From NCBI RefSeq assembly GCF_024509525.1, contig NZ_JAMWEM010000008.1, positions 1-64,000 of the forward strand: a stretch of DNA of 64,000 bases, in the 5' to 3' direction. Made by a program: the position numbers and the translations under genes. Below are positions 19,060 to 31,068 of the stretch, piece after piece; positions within the stretch are counted from its first letter, which is position 1; each line of letters begins with the position of its first letter. The notes under the pieces are model-generated. The model searched no databases. It had not been told where the DNA came from and saw nothing but the letters and a program-made list of their open reading frames with translations. Source of the stretch: Streptococcus suis (GTDB lineage Bacteria; Bacillota; Bacilli; Lactobacillales; Streptococcaceae).

Positions 19060-19539
19060 ATGAAAATAAAATTGATAACAGTTGGAAAATTGAAAGAAAA
19101 TTATCTAAAAGATGGCATTGCGGAGTATGCTAAGCGTTTGGGACGTTTTAGTAAGTTTGAAATGATTGAGGTAGCTGATGAAAAAACGCCAGATCGGTCT
19201 AGTCAGGCAGAAAAGGACCAAATCTTAAAAAAAGAAGCTGAACGAATTACTAGTAAAATAGGAGAAAGAGATTATGTGATTGTTCTTGCTATTGAAGGAA
19301 AACAATACGCCTCAGAGGAATTTAGTCAACTTATATCTGATGTGACTGTGAAGGGGTATTCTGATATTAGTTTCGTAATTGGAGGAAGTCTAGGACTTGA
19401 TCCGAAGATTAAAAAACGAGCAAATATATTGATTAGTTTTGGAAAGTTAACCCTACCACATCAATTAATGCGACTTGTCCTTGTTGAACAAATTTATCGG
19501 GCTTTTATGATTCACCAAGGGAGTCCATATCACAAATAG
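19060..19539 (+). CDS. rlmH: 23S rRNA (pseudouridine1915-N3)-methyltransferase RlmH
   Basis: This 159-residue SPOUT methyltransferase acts on m3-pseudouridine 1915 in helix 69 of 23S rRNA, in the assembled ribosome. N-terminal [20 protein letters not shown] and the C-terminal knot segment [19 protein letters not shown] with YHK at the end are diagnostic. There is no Shine-Dalgarno, and the best -10 ends only six bases before the ATG, so the mRNA may be leaderless. The upstream frame has a stop at 19048, so no earlier start is possible. Confidence 0.96.
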   Translation: MKIKLITVGKLKENYLKDGIAEYAKRLGRFSKFEMIEVADEKTPDRSSQAEKDQILKKEAERITSKIGERDYVIVLAIEGKQYASEEFSQLISDVTVKGYSDISFVIGGSLGLDPKIKKRANILISFGKLTLPHQLMRLVLVEQIYRAFMIHQGSPYHK

Positions 19540-19553
19540 TTTCATGTGAAACA
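19538..19553. promoter_or_regulatory. parS: parS-like site 1
   Basis: AGTTTCATGTGAAACA matches the parS consensus TGTTTCACGTGAAACA in 14 of 16 positions. It overlaps the rlmH stop, about 3 kb from dnaA, where pneumococcus also has a parS site. Confidence 0.8.
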
Positions 19554-19563
19554 AGGAGAGAAA

Positions 19564-20241
19564 ATGACGAAAAAAGATTATCGTGTGTACGAAGGATTGC
19601 GCGTGGCTAGCTGTCTTACTTTTATTAGTGGATACCTGAATGCTTTTACATTTGTGACGCAAGGGGGAAGATTTGCGGGAGTCCAGTCAGGAAATCTTAT
19701 TTCATTAGCTTTTCACGTTGCGCAGGGAAATTTCTCACAAGCTATACATTTTTTTGTACCGATTATCTTTTTTGCACTTGGTCAATGTATAACCTACTTA
19801 GCCAAACGCTGTGCCCTCGCTCATCATTTGCCTTGGCATTTTGGAAGTAGCATCATCATGCTTGTTCTGATTGTCGTCACTATTATTGTAACTCCCTTCC
19901 TTCCTCCCTTTTTTACCATTGCTTTTTTGGCCATTGTTGCTTCTATTCAAGTTGAAACGTTTCGTAAACTTAGAGGAGCTTCTTATGCCAATGTCATGAT
20001 GACAGGAAATGTAAAGAATGCAGCTTATCTATTGTGCAAAGGAGTGATTGAAAAAGACAAAGAACTCCGCCGAACAGCTTATCATATTATGGTAACAATT
20101 GCAGCTTTTTTAGTAGGAGTTTTTCTTTCTACTCTCTTATCGTTTGCTCTTCATGATATAGCTTTAATAGGTATTTTGTTGCCTTTATTATATGTAAACG
20201 TCCAATTATGGAATGAAAAAAGGTCTAGAAAAAATTTCTAG
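19564..20241 (+). CDS. YoaK family (DUF1275) membrane protein
   Basis: The 225-residue integral membrane protein has about six transmembrane helices (for example IHFFVPIIFFALGQCITYL and SIIMLVLIVVTIIVTPF) and the family signature FVTQGGRFAGVQSGN and GNVKNA. The function is unknown. The ATG at 19564 has AAGGAGAG in front and is preferred over the ATG at 19546, which lies inside the parS site. In pneumococcus this place next to rlmH holds comCDE. Confidence 0.85.
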   Translation: MTKKDYRVYEGLRVASCLTFISGYLNAFTFVTQGGRFAGVQSGNLISLAFHVAQGNFSQAIHFFVPIIFFALGQCITYLAKRCALAHHLPWHFGSSIIMLVLIVVTIIVTPFLPPFFTIAFLAIVASIQVETFRKLRGASYANVMMTGNVKNAAYLLCKGVIEKDKELRRTAYHIMVTIAAFLVGVFLSTLLSFALHDIALIGILLPLLYVNVQLWNEKRSRKNF

Positions 20242-20244
20242 ACC
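20222..20244. terminator. bidirectional hairpin between yoaK and tRNA-Arg
   Basis: GGTCTAGAAA and TTTCTAGACC form a perfect stem that includes the yoaK stop codon. It lies between convergent genes and could end both transcripts, though the T-runs are short. Confidence 0.6.
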
Positions 20245-20254
20245 CGGTAGTAGA

Positions 20255-20328
20255 TGATTCCAGCAGGATTCGAACCTGCGACCGTTCGCTTAGAAGGCGA
20301 ATGCTCTATCCAGCTGAGCTATGGAACC
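20255..20328 (-). tRNA. tRNA-Arg (anticodon TCT)
   Basis: A 74-base cloverleaf reads from the minus strand: acceptor GGTTCCA pairs with TGGAATC, discriminator A, anticodon arm TTCGC-CTTCTAA-GCGAA, and T-arm with GGTTCGAATCC. The anticodon TCT reads AGA/AGG. CCA is not encoded. Confidence 0.95.
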
Positions 20329-20342
20329 ACATTAACTCTCTT

Positions 20343-20415
20343 ATTCTAACCTAAAGGTTATAGAATGTCAAGAAAGTAAAAAAATCTTGACAAATACCTA
20401 GAGGTATATTATACT
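20343..20415. promoter_or_regulatory. divergent tRNA promoters
   Basis: For tRNA-Arg, the minus strand carries TTGACA (20366-20371), a 17-base spacer and TAGAAT (20343-20348). For tRNA-Glu/Asn, the plus strand carries TTGACA (20387-20392), a 17-base spacer and TATACT (20410-20415). Both are near-consensus sigma-A promoters placed back to back. Confidence 0.85.
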
Positions 20416-20431
20416 AGATGATGCTTGTAAT

Positions 20432-20503
20432 GGTCCGTTGGTCAAGGGGTTAAGACACCGCCTTTTCACGGCGGTAACACGGGTTCGAATCCCGTACGGA
20501 CTA
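20432..20503 (+). tRNA. tRNA-Glu (anticodon TTC)
   Basis: A 72-base cloverleaf has acceptor GGTCCGT with ACGGACT, discriminator A, anticodon arm CCGCC-TTTTCAC-GGCGG, and T-arm GGGTTCGAATCCC. Confidence 0.95.
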
Positions 20504-20508
20504 TTTAT

Positions 20509-20581
20509 TCCGCCATAGCTCAGTTGGCAGAGCGCATGACTGTTAATCATGATGTCACAGGTTCGAGCCCTGTTGGCGGAG
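20509..20581 (+). tRNA. tRNA-Asn (anticodon GTT)
   Basis: A 73-base cloverleaf has acceptor TCCGCCA with TGGCGGA, discriminator G, an anticodon arm with loop CTGTTAA, and T-arm CAGGTTCGAGCCCTG. It follows tRNA-Glu by five bases and shares its transcript. Confidence 0.95.
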
Positions 20582-20897
20582 TAAATAAAGCATAGGAAAC
20601 CTTGAGAAATCAAGGTTTTTTTCTTATTTTGGTCAAAATTTGGTCAATGAACTTATAAATATTTCAACTTATACTATATCTTGGATAAGAATGAAAAAAT
20701 AGTGAAAAATTGGCATGAATAATCATACAAAAGGGAAATTTGGTCAAAAAATGGTCAAATGGTTGCTGACATGATTTTCCGATTTTTTAATAGAGAGTGC
20801 GAACTCAGAGAAGTGAAGCTAGACTTGAGTCCAGCTTCGTGTCATAATTTAAAAATTTGTGCAAATTGCTTGCAAATAGTGGGTTTATAAAGGAGAG
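20582..20897. other. gene-free stretch after tRNA-Asn: terminator plus TGGTCAA repeats
   Basis: AACCTTG-AGAAAT-CAAGGTT followed by T7 (about 20597-20622) is the tRNA terminator. Beyond it TGGTCAA occurs four times as two pairs (20630 and 20641; 20741 and 20752), each pair 11 bases apart and the pairs 111 bases apart. Such direct repeats beside a tRNA resemble integrase arm-type sites of an integrative element. No integrase gene is present. Confidence 0.5.
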
Positions 20898-23483
20898 TTA
20901 ATTCTCCTTATTATAGTATCGTTTTCTTAAAAAATATTCATATAGGAATACAGTTCCTATCCCTATCACGAAGGCTAGTATTCCTAATTTCAATCCTTGA
21001 GGGATAAAAGTTAAAACAAGCTTTCCTTCTCCAGCTGGAACATCAACTTTCATAAAACCTCTCTGAGCGCGTGATATGGCGACTTTTTTTCCATTCAAAC
21101 GAGCAGACCACCCTTTATCATAAGGAATGGTTAGCACAATAGAGGCGTTTTTATCATTAGAATAATTAGCTGTTACAGTATTTCCTTGTGAGGTCACTGC
21201 AATATTTTTTTCTAAAAGATGGTCAATGGCTGTTTTATAGGCATTTAAATCTAGTTGATAAAATTCAGGTTTATCAAAAGAGACTTGGGAATTATTGGGG
21301 AAGCTGATAGTTAATGTAATTTCTTGTTCATCTGCATAGTAACCTGTACTAAAAATAGAGAAGGTATTATCAAGTGTATAATTTGTTGACACATTATTAA
21401 TAGTAATTTGGACATTTTTATTAGCGTCATCCGTAAATTGTAAATTTGGAAGGTTGACATACAGTTGACTATTAGCAGGAATATGTAAAGTATATTGAAC
21501 GCGCGCTAACTCATCTCCATCTATCTTATTAACCGTAATCCGGTTATTTAATTCAGAAGCATTTTCTACAGTTAGTGGTTGTAAAGTATAATAATAGTGT
21601 AAATTAAAACCAGTCAACTGATTAAGGAAATTAATTTGATTATCCAGGGTTAGATTAGTAAACTTTACATCAGTGTAAACATCATTTGTAAGGATAGCTA
21701 ATGGGAGAGCATAGGCATTTTGATAAGCTGTCATACTACCTTCAGTCTGGAATGTTGAAAATCCAAATTTTTGAGGATTGAACTCAGCGAGATTGTATTT
21801 GATGGCAAAAAGACTATCTGCAATAAGCGTGTTATTTTGATAGCGTAGGTTCAAGTTCGTGCCATCCGAACGGAAACCTAGTTTGTCTAAGGTATCACTA
21901 GAAGCACGATTACGAATGGAAGAAAATTGAGAAACTCCATTATAGTTATATTTCATACTATCGTTTCCTGTTTGAGGAAAGAGCCTTTCTGTTCGGAAAA
22001 ATTGCTTATCAACTTCCTTTATACTGGTTACAAGAGTATCCATTTCTGTCAAATTTTGCTCATAGTTAGTTCGACTAGGGAAATGCCATTCAGATGAGAG
22101 TCCCTCTATCTGGTAGTTGGTATTCAAACTAATTTCAAATAAGACAAAACAGAGGCTAGTAATTGCAAAAAAGTGTATGGTAATTTTTTTCCTAACTAAG
22201 ATAAATAGCAGAAGTCCATAAGCAACTAGAAATTCAATAGTTAGGATAAAGTGAATAGCGTTTAAAAACTCGTAACGTTCAACCAGAAGGTAAGTAGTGG
22301 TAAATCCAAATAGTAGAAATAGAAATGGCGTCAGTATTTTTTTGAGTGATATTTCTTGTAATCGCACCAGTGTTTCTGCAGCCATATAAATAATAATTGT
22401 AGAAAAAATCCAAGAATAACGATGCAAAAACATATTTGGAGCATGCATTCCTTGCCAAAAGAGATCTAGAGGTTGGAGATAAAAACTAGCAATAAGGCTA
22501 GTTATCAAACCTATATAGACTAGCTTAACCTGCCATTTGATAGAGTTAAAAGTAAAAAATAGTAATGCTAGGACTAGTGGGAAAAGGCCAACGTAAATTG
22601 TTGGGATAGATCCAAATTTTGTTGTATCATAGCTACCGACTAGATTTTTCGCAAAAAAATCTAGGTACCAAGAATTTTCAGTTTGTAACTTTACAACTTC
22701 TGTAAAGGTTTCTCCATGTGTTTTTAAATCTAAGTAGGCTGGCAAGAGCATAATTAGACTAGATATGCCAGCTAATATTGACATCAGTGTAAAGTCTAGA
22801 ATGAATTTTTTTCGTTTTGAAAAATCCCAAGATAATTGAACTAAAAACCATAGAACAATGAAAAGGGCAGTCATATATCCAAAATAATAATTTTGGATAA
22901 ACAGACAGGTCAAGCTGATAAAGTATAAAATACGGTTACGACCCTCTAGCAACTTATGTAATCCTAGTAAAATTAAAGGTACTAGGATAAAAATATCTAA
23001 CCAGTTATTGATTTCTAACTGACTTGTTGCAAAGCTCATCAAAGAAAAACTAGTGGATAAGATTAAAACCAGGATAGGTTGCAACCGAGAATAGATACCT
23101 TTTAGACTAATATAGGTTGACAACCCTGTCAATCCAAACTTAATTAGTGTAAAGAGATACAAGGCGTCTGGCATGGTTTTTAAGTTAAAAAAGAAGACCA
23201 GTGGAGAAAGGAAGGACCCTAAGTAATAGGAAGATAGGGCATAAAAATTCAGTCCTAAACCACTTGTAAAAGTATAGAAAAGAGAGCCGTCACCATGTAA
23301 AGCATTTCGGAGGGTTTGGTTAAAAATGACATATTGATGAAAGCCATCACTAGCTAAAATAGTTGTGTCGCTTCCCCACCAAATTCCTTTTAAAGCAAGG
23401 ATACTAGCAATAATTGTTAAAGGGAGAAAAAATGCTAGTAAGTGAAATACGTGTTTTTTGAAAAAAAGTTGTATAGTCATCAT
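20898..23483 (-). CDS. YfhO family polytopic membrane protein
   Basis: This 861-residue membrane protein has about twelve transmembrane helices in the first 470 residues, a large extracellular beta-rich domain (about 480-825) and a final helix (about 832-852). N-terminal GSDTTILASDGFHQYV and the LRNALHGDGSLFYTFTSGLGLN stretch are typical of YfhO, related to GT-C glycosyltransferases that use lipid-linked sugars, for example in lipoteichoic acid glycosylation. The sugar here is unknown. The stop codon lies in the loop of a hairpin with AGGAGA and TCTCCT arms that may end transcription. Confidence 0.82.
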   Translation of the reverse strand: MMTIQLFFKKHVFHLLAFFLPLTIIASILALKGIWWGSDTTILASDGFHQYVIFNQTLRNALHGDGSLFYTFTSGLGLNFYALSSYYLGSFLSPLVFFFNLKTMPDALYLFTLIKFGLTGLSTYISLKGIYSRLQPILVLILSTSFSLMSFATSQLEINNWLDIFILVPLILLGLHKLLEGRNRILYFISLTCLFIQNYYFGYMTALFIVLWFLVQLSWDFSKRKKFILDFTLMSILAGISSLIMLLPAYLDLKTHGETFTEVVKLQTENSWYLDFFAKNLVGSYDTTKFGSIPTIYVGLFPLVLALLFFTFNSIKWQVKLVYIGLITSLIASFYLQPLDLFWQGMHAPNMFLHRYSWIFSTIIIYMAAETLVRLQEISLKKILTPFLFLLFGFTTTYLLVERYEFLNAIHFILTIEFLVAYGLLLFILVRKKITIHFFAITSLCFVLFEISLNTNYQIEGLSSEWHFPSRTNYEQNLTEMDTLVTSIKEVDKQFFRTERLFPQTGNDSMKYNYNGVSQFSSIRNRASSDTLDKLGFRSDGTNLNLRYQNNTLIADSLFAIKYNLAEFNPQKFGFSTFQTEGSMTAYQNAYALPLAILTNDVYTDVKFTNLTLDNQINFLNQLTGFNLHYYYTLQPLTVENASELNNRITVNKIDGDELARVQYTLHIPANSQLYVNLPNLQFTDDANKNVQITINNVSTNYTLDNTFSIFSTGYYADEQEITLTISFPNNSQVSFDKPEFYQLDLNAYKTAIDHLLEKNIAVTSQGNTVTANYSNDKNASIVLTIPYDKGWSARLNGKKVAISRAQRGFMKVDVPAGEGKLVLTFIPQGLKLGILAFVIGIGTVFLYEYFLRKRYYNKEN

Positions 23484-23495
23484 AGAATTTTCCTA

Positions 23496-23545
23496 TAAAA
23501 AGAGTAGGTAGAACTCAAATAAATACGAAAGAGTCCTACCCACTC
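23496..23545 (-). terminator. terminator downstream of the ABC-F gene
   Basis: On the minus strand, GAGTGGGTAGGACTC pairs with GAGTTCTACCTACTC (one mismatch) over a 14-base loop, followed by five T. Confidence 0.7.
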
Positions 23546-23597
23546 ATTAGCAGATGATATTGAGTGAATGTGGTTCTAGTAAATGATTATGCACCAC

Positions 23598-25220
23598 TTA
23601 GTCTTTCCAAAGTTCTTGTACTTTAGCCTGTACTTCAGCATTTTCTAGGAATTCGTCGTAGGTCTCGTCGATTCGGTCAATCACACCGTTTTTAGAAATG
23701 ACGATGATATGGTTTGCTAAAGTCTGAATAAATTCATGGTCATGGCTGGCAAAGATAATGGATTCTTTGAAGGCTTTTAGACCGTCGTTCAGACTGGAAA
23801 TGGATTCCAAGTCCAAGTGGTTGGTTGGGTCATCAAGGACCAAAACGTTGGATTTGAGGAGCATGAGTTTTGACAACATGACACGTACTTTCTCTCCCCC
23901 TGACAGGACGTTGACAGGTTTGTTTACCTCATCACCTGAGAAGAGCATACGACCCAAGAAGCCACGCAAGAAAGTATTGTCATCTTCTTCCTTGCTGGCA
24001 AATTGACGGAGCCAATCAAGGATAGACTCGTTGGTATCAAAATCACGAGTATTGTCTTTTGGTAAGTAGGATTGACTAGTAGTGACCCCCCACTTGACGG
24101 TGCCTTCGTATTCGATGTCTCCCATAAGAGCACGAATGAGAGCAGTTGTTTGGATGTCGTTTTGTCCGATAAGGGCAGTCTTGTCACCTGGACGCAGGAT
24201 AAAGCTGATATTGTCAAGAATCGTTTCACCATCGATGACAACTTTCAAGTTTTCAACTGTTAGGAGGTCATTACCGATTTCACGTTCTGATTTGAAGTTG
24301 ATAAATGGATACTTACGGCTAGAAGGAATGATTTCTTCCAATTCGATTTTGTCCAACATCTTCTTACGTGAAGTAGCTTGCTTAGACTTAGAGGCATTAG
24401 CAGAAAAACGGGCAACGAATTCTTGTAGTTCCTTGATTTTTTCTTCTGCTTTTGCATTACGGTCAGCTTGTAGTTTAGCTGCTAGTTCACTGGATTGTTT
24501 CCAAAAATCATAGTTACCAACGAAAATCTTGATTTTACCGAAGTCAAGATCGGCCATGTGGGTACATACCTTGTTCAAGAAGTGGCGGTCGTGGGACACG
24601 ACAATTACTGTATTTTCGAAATCAATCAAGAAATCTTCCAACCAGTTGATAGATTGGATGTCGAGACCGTTGGTTGGTTCGTCCAAAAGAAGAACATCAG
24701 GTTTACCAAAGAGAGCCTTGGCTAAGAGAACCTTGACTTTCTCACCGTTGGTCAACTCGCTCATGTTTTGGTAGTGCAGGTCTTCTGAGATATTGAGGTT
24801 TTGGAGCAATTGTGACGCTTCACTTTCTGCTTCCCAACCACCGAGTTCAGCAAACTCGCCTTCCAATTCAGCAGCACGAACACCGTCTTCGTCAGAAAAA
24901 TCTTCCTTCATGTAAATGGCATCTTTTTCTTTCATGATGCTGTAAAGTTGTTCATTCCCCATGATAACTACGTCAATCACTCGCTCATCTTCGTAGTCGA
25001 AATGGTTCTGGCGAAGAACAGATAAACGCTCGTCTGGACCGAGTGAGATATGACCTGTTGATGGTTCAATGTCACCTGCAAGAATTTTCAAAAATGTAGA
25101 TTTACCAGCACCATTGGCACCAATCAAACCATAGGTATTTCCAGCTGTAAACTTGATGTTGACATCATCGAATAATTTGCGATCGCTAAAGCGGAGCGAT
25201 ACGTCTGATACTGTAAGCAT
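23598..25220 (-). CDS. ABC-F family ATPase (YbiT/YkpA type)
   Basis: The 540-residue soluble protein has two ATP-binding cassettes and no membrane part. The first has GANGAGKST (about 36-44) and LTNGEKVKVLLAKALF; the second has GQNDIQTTALI, a degenerate Walker A without the usual GKS, and LSGGEKVRVMLSKLM. The linker between them (about 240-300) is the P-site tRNA-interaction motif. ABC-F proteins act on ribosomes. This subfamily is housekeeping-like and not one of the antibiotic-resistance types, as far as I can tell. A ribosome binding site AGGAGAAA precedes the ATG. Confidence 0.88.
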   Translation of the reverse strand: MLTVSDVSLRFSDRKLFDDVNIKFTAGNTYGLIGANGAGKSTFLKILAGDIEPSTGHISLGPDERLSVLRQNHFDYEDERVIDVVIMGNEQLYSIMKEKDAIYMKEDFSDEDGVRAAELEGEFAELGGWEAESEASQLLQNLNISEDLHYQNMSELTNGEKVKVLLAKALFGKPDVLLLDEPTNGLDIQSINWLEDFLIDFENTVIVVSHDRHFLNKVCTHMADLDFGKIKIFVGNYDFWKQSSELAAKLQADRNAKAEEKIKELQEFVARFSANASKSKQATSRKKMLDKIELEEIIPSSRKYPFINFKSEREIGNDLLTVENLKVVIDGETILDNISFILRPGDKTALIGQNDIQTTALIRALMGDIEYEGTVKWGVTTSQSYLPKDNTRDFDTNESILDWLRQFASKEEDDNTFLRGFLGRMLFSGDEVNKPVNVLSGGEKVRVMLSKLMLLKSNVLVLDDPTNHLDLESISSLNDGLKAFKESIIFASHDHEFIQTLANHIIVISKNGVIDRIDETYDEFLENAEVQAKVQELWKD

Positions 25221-25288
25221 AGTTTCTCCTAAATTTCTGTCTATTACACCTTATTATTGTACTAGAAAGGGCTTGATTTTTCAATGAA

Positions 25289-26173
25289 TTACATTGGAAT
25301 CAAGATATCTTCGTCGTAGTATTTATGGTCTTTCTGTAAACTGAAACCACGGCCACGCACCTGACTAGCAGGCATAACCACTATAAAGGCTGTTTCATCG
25401 ATCGTTAGGATAGCAGATTCTAGTTTTTGCATTTCAGGAATTGAAACGGTTGTCATCAACATCCGCTTGTCAACCCCTGTAAACCCACCGACAATTGGGA
25501 ATTCTGTCACACCACGATCGGCAACCTTGGTAATGTAGTCCTTGATTTCTCCAGCTTTTTGGGAAATGATCATGACATTCCGTGAGGATTCTGTACCAGA
25601 CATCATTCGATTGACAATGTAAGTAATGGTCATTAAGGCAATGATTGAATACATAACAGTATCTGGGTCGAAGGCGATAAATCCAACACCGACAATCAGA
25701 CCATCCACGATCGCCATGGTCATTCCTAATGGTAGTGGCGTGTATTTATGAATCAACTGAATTAGGATTCCCGTACCACCTGTCGATGATTTTCCAAGGA
25801 AGATCAGTCCTAGTCCGAAACCAAGAATGATGCCACCAAAGATAGCAGCTAAGAGAGGATTATCTGTCAAGTTGGGTAAACCTGCTGTCAACTTGATGCA
25901 AAATGGATAAACAAGGGCACCGTAAACTGTCTTGACAAAGACGGACTTTCCAAGGAAGAACCAGCAAAGAATCAGAAGGGGAATATTGCAGTAGAGGACA
26001 AAATCAGCAGGATTCCAACCAACAATCGCTTTTAGGGCAATGGCCAGACCACCTACCCCACCAGAGACGATATTGTTCTCCAAATAGAGCATATTGAACC
26101 CAACTGCCATAATAATGGACCCCAAGGTTACTAAGCCATAATCTTTCAAACGTTCTTTCATATAATTCCTCAT
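25289..26173 (-). CDS. YitT family membrane protein (1)
   Basis: The 294-residue protein has five or six N-terminal transmembrane helices (about 10-190, DUF161-type repeats with SGGVGGLAI and STGGTGILIQ) and a C-terminal cytoplasmic DUF2179 domain (about 200-285). The function is unknown; it is proposed to be a transporter. A paralogue lies at 62044-62976. Confidence 0.85.
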   Translation of the reverse strand: MRNYMKERLKDYGLVTLGSIIMAVGFNMLYLENNIVSGGVGGLAIALKAIVGWNPADFVLYCNIPLLILCWFFLGKSVFVKTVYGALVYPFCIKLTAGLPNLTDNPLLAAIFGGIILGFGLGLIFLGKSSTGGTGILIQLIHKYTPLPLGMTMAIVDGLIVGVGFIAFDPDTVMYSIIALMTITYIVNRMMSGTESSRNVMIISQKAGEIKDYITKVADRGVTEFPIVGGFTGVDKRMLMTTVSIPEMQKLESAILTIDETAFIVVMPASQVRGRGFSLQKDHKYYDEDILIPM

Positions 26174-26241
26174 TTCTAATTTGAGTAAACGGCACCCTCT
26201 ATTATCGCTGATTTAGCAGTTATCGTCAAGGGGTTGGTGAC

Positions 26242-26270
26242 TTGACTTTCTATTTTTTAGGCGGTATAAT
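26242..26270 (+). promoter_or_regulatory. trpS promoter
   Basis: TTGACT, a 17-base spacer and TATAAT directly precede the T-box leader. Confidence 0.85.
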
Positions 26271-26276
26271 GGTAGT

Positions 26277-27555
<1,279 letters not shown>

Positions 27556-27556
<1 letters not shown>

Positions 27557-27714
27557 TACTCTTCGAAAATCAAATCCAGACTTCGTTGACTTGACTTGGT
27601 GAACTTTAGTTCTACCTACATCTGGCCGATACGAACTATATTCGCTTCATTTCCAAGCTTCAATACTCCACTGGAGTATTGAAGCTAATCTGAATTCGAT
27701 TTTCATTGAGTATA
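27556..27714 (-). repeat. BOX element (1)
   Basis: The element starts ATACTCTTCGAAAATC and ends GATTTTCATTGAGTATA. Read from the minus strand this is the boxA start (TATACTCAATGAAAATC) and the boxC end (GATTTTCGAAGAGTAT) of pneumococcal BOX repeats. The internal part has its own hairpin with CAATACTCCACTGGAGTATTG arms. It is 159 bases long and abuts the trpS stop codon. Confidence 0.85.
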
Positions 27715-27729
27715 CATTAACAATCAAAG

Positions 27730-27757
27730 AGCAATGTTGAAAAAACGTTGCTTTTTT
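27730..27757 (+). terminator. terminator downstream of trpS
   Basis: AGCAATGTT pairs with AACGTTGCT (one G-U pair) over a five-base loop and is followed by T6. Confidence 0.75.
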
Positions 27758-27862
27758 CCTTTTGAAATAGAAATAGTAAAAACCAAACGTTCGACTTTCT
27801 AAAAGAAATAAGGATAGAATTTTCTGAATTTTTGAGTTTTGTCATTTTAAGGCGAATAATGA

Positions 27863-27890
27863 TTGACAAATGATTTCAAAATGTTATCAT
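27863..27890 (+). promoter_or_regulatory. guaB promoter
   Basis: TTGACA, a 16-base spacer and TATCAT lie about 55 bases before the guaB start. No purine riboswitch was recognised in the leader. Confidence 0.75.
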
Positions 27891-27923
27891 AAATAAAATA
27901 AAAACAGCCATGCAGCTGATTAA

Positions 27924-29426
<1,503 letters not shown>

Positions 29427-29433
29427 AATAATA

Positions 29434-29461
29434 AAGACCTTGCGATCGCAAGGTCTTTTAA
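29434..29461. terminator. bidirectional terminator guaB/recF
   Basis: AAAGACCTTGC-GATC-GCAAGGTCTTTT is a perfect stem with A- and T-runs on both sides, between the convergent guaB and recF genes. Confidence 0.9.
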
Positions 29462-29501
29462 CTATATATGTAAAGTTAATTGACAACTATGTAAATTTTC
29501 T

Positions 29502-30596
29502 TTACAACTCTTCCTGGATTGTTCCAGCTTCGATATGAAAAATCTTTAAGTCCTGGGGGAGATTGTGTAGGTGGTCGAGTGAGGTGGTGGTAATGAAGGT
29601 TTGAATGGTGTCGGATATGGTTTCTAGCAGTTTCATTTGCCGACTATTATCCAACTCACTCATGACATCATCTAGGAGGAGAATAGGGTATTCTCTGGTA
29701 ACTTCCTTCATCAACTCAATCTCGGCTAATTTTAGAGATAGGACTAGACTGCGGTGTTGTCCTTGACTGCCATAATGGGCATTGACTCCGTTGATAAAAA
29801 AGAGAATATCGTCTCGGTGAGGACCGATACCGGTATTTTTTTTGAATAAATCGCGTTTACGACTATTTGACAAGTGTGTCAAAAAAATATCAACTAGATT
29901 GACGTCCTCTGTCAAGGTAATAGAAGATTGATAGGATAGAGTTAAGTTCTCTTTTCCGTTGGATAAATCAGCAACTTTCTTGTTGCCGAAGTGTTCTAAT
30001 TTCTTCAAAAAGTCAAGGCGGTGGTGAATGACTTTGCTACCATATTCTGCTAATTGCTGGTCCAAAACAGATAGAAAGGTTTCATCAACCTTTTCTGCTG
30101 TCTTGAGATAGGCATTGCGTTGTTTGAGGATATGGTTGTAGTTGGACAGGTCAGATAGGTAGATTGGTTTGATTTGCCCTAGTTCGACATCTATGAATTT
30201 TCTGCGGAGGGCAGGGGCACCTTTAATCAGCTGTAAATCTTCAGGAGCAAAGAGAATAACGTTCATATGCCCGATATAATCAGACAATTTGGATTGTTTG
30301 AGGTGGTTGACCTTGGTAATTCTTCCCTTGTCTGTCAAGTGTATGTCAAGTGGAATAGTTCCGCTTGTTCGTTCTAAAATGCCTTCGACACCAAGATGCT
30401 GTTGCTCAAACTGAATCAGGTCCTTGTCTGTGCGAGTACGGTGGCTGCGGGTCAGGGCCAGAAAATAGACGGCTTCCAAAATATTGGTTTTACCTTGGGC
30501 ATTTTGCCCTAAAAAGATATTGAGCCCCTTATGGAAGGCGATGTCCAGCTTTTCATAATTGCGAAAATGCTGCAAATGGAGTGATTTGAGCCACAT
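29502..30596 (-). CDS. recF: DNA replication and repair protein RecF
   Basis: The 364-residue SMC-like ATPase helps load RecA at gaps. Walker [10 protein letters not shown] (about 30-38), the signature region and the Walker [12 protein letters not shown] (about 300-310) are visible. It follows the S4-domain gene by one base; the pair is conserved near the origin in Firmicutes. Confidence 0.96.
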   Translation of the reverse strand: MWLKSLHLQHFRNYEKLDIAFHKGLNIFLGQNAQGKTNILEAVYFLALTRSHRTRTDKDLIQFEQQHLGVEGILERTSGTIPLDIHLTDKGRITKVNHLKQSKLSDYIGHMNVILFAPEDLQLIKGAPALRRKFIDVELGQIKPIYLSDLSNYNHILKQRNAYLKTAEKVDETFLSVLDQQLAEYGSKVIHHRLDFLKKLEHFGNKKVADLSNGKENLTLSYQSSITLTEDVNLVDIFLTHLSNSRKRDLFKKNTGIGPHRDDILFFINGVNAHYGSQGQHRSLVLSLKLAEIELMKEVTREYPILLLDDVMSELDNSRQMKLLETISDTIQTFITTTSLDHLHNLPQDLKIFHIEAGTIQEEL

Positions 30597-30597
30597 A

Positions 30598-30996
30598 TCA
30601 GGTACCTGGGAAGCGGACAGGTCTTCTGTCAGCCTTTTCTAGCTTGGCTTTTGGTGGACGAGGGCTCTTACTTTTAGTCTTGGCCTTTGCTTCTTTGTTC
30701 TGCTTATTCATGGCCTTGACAATGGCTGCAACCCGCTCTTTTTCAGCCAAGTCTTCTTTATGAGCAGTGATTTCTTCTGCGGTTGGTGCAACGATGCTAA
30801 TGCTGATCTGGTGGCCTGGCAGGTCAATCTGATCGCCGATGCGAATCTTTTTCCCACGACGTTTTTCGTCCTTACCATTAAAGAGGACAGTATTTTCTTC
30901 TAAAAATCCTTTAATGGCCCCACCTGAATGGAGAATACCACAGGTCTTGAGTAGAGCTTGTAATGTGATGTAGTCTTCAAATAATTTAAATTCCAT
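30598..30996 (-). CDS. yaaA: S4-domain protein YaaA
   Basis: The 132-residue protein has an S4 RNA-binding domain in its first 70 residues ([21 protein letters not shown] and [20 protein letters not shown]), with a basic, lysine- and proline-rich C-terminal extension that is longer than in Bacillus YaaA. It is cotranscribed with recF. Its exact role is unclear; a ribosome-related role is likely for an S4 protein. Confidence 0.85.
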   Translation of the reverse strand: MEFKLFEDYITLQALLKTCGILHSGGAIKGFLEENTVLFNGKDEKRRGKKIRIGDQIDLPGHQISISIVAPTAEEITAHKEDLAEKERVAAIVKAMNKQNKEAKAKTKSKSPRPPKAKLEKADRRPVRFPGT

Positions 30997-31068
30997 AGGT
31001 CACCTCTTTTCAGAATATTATATCATAAAATGGTATAATAAAGCTCACAATGCTTGAAAGAGGACGCT

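Noticed and set aside
20398-20613. Open frame on the minus strand over the tRNA genes
   Set aside because: It is only the reverse complement of tRNA-Glu and tRNA-Asn and is not a protein.
24082-24513. Open frame antisense to the ABC-F gene
   Set aside because: It is a shadow frame caused by codon bias of the real gene, without start signals.
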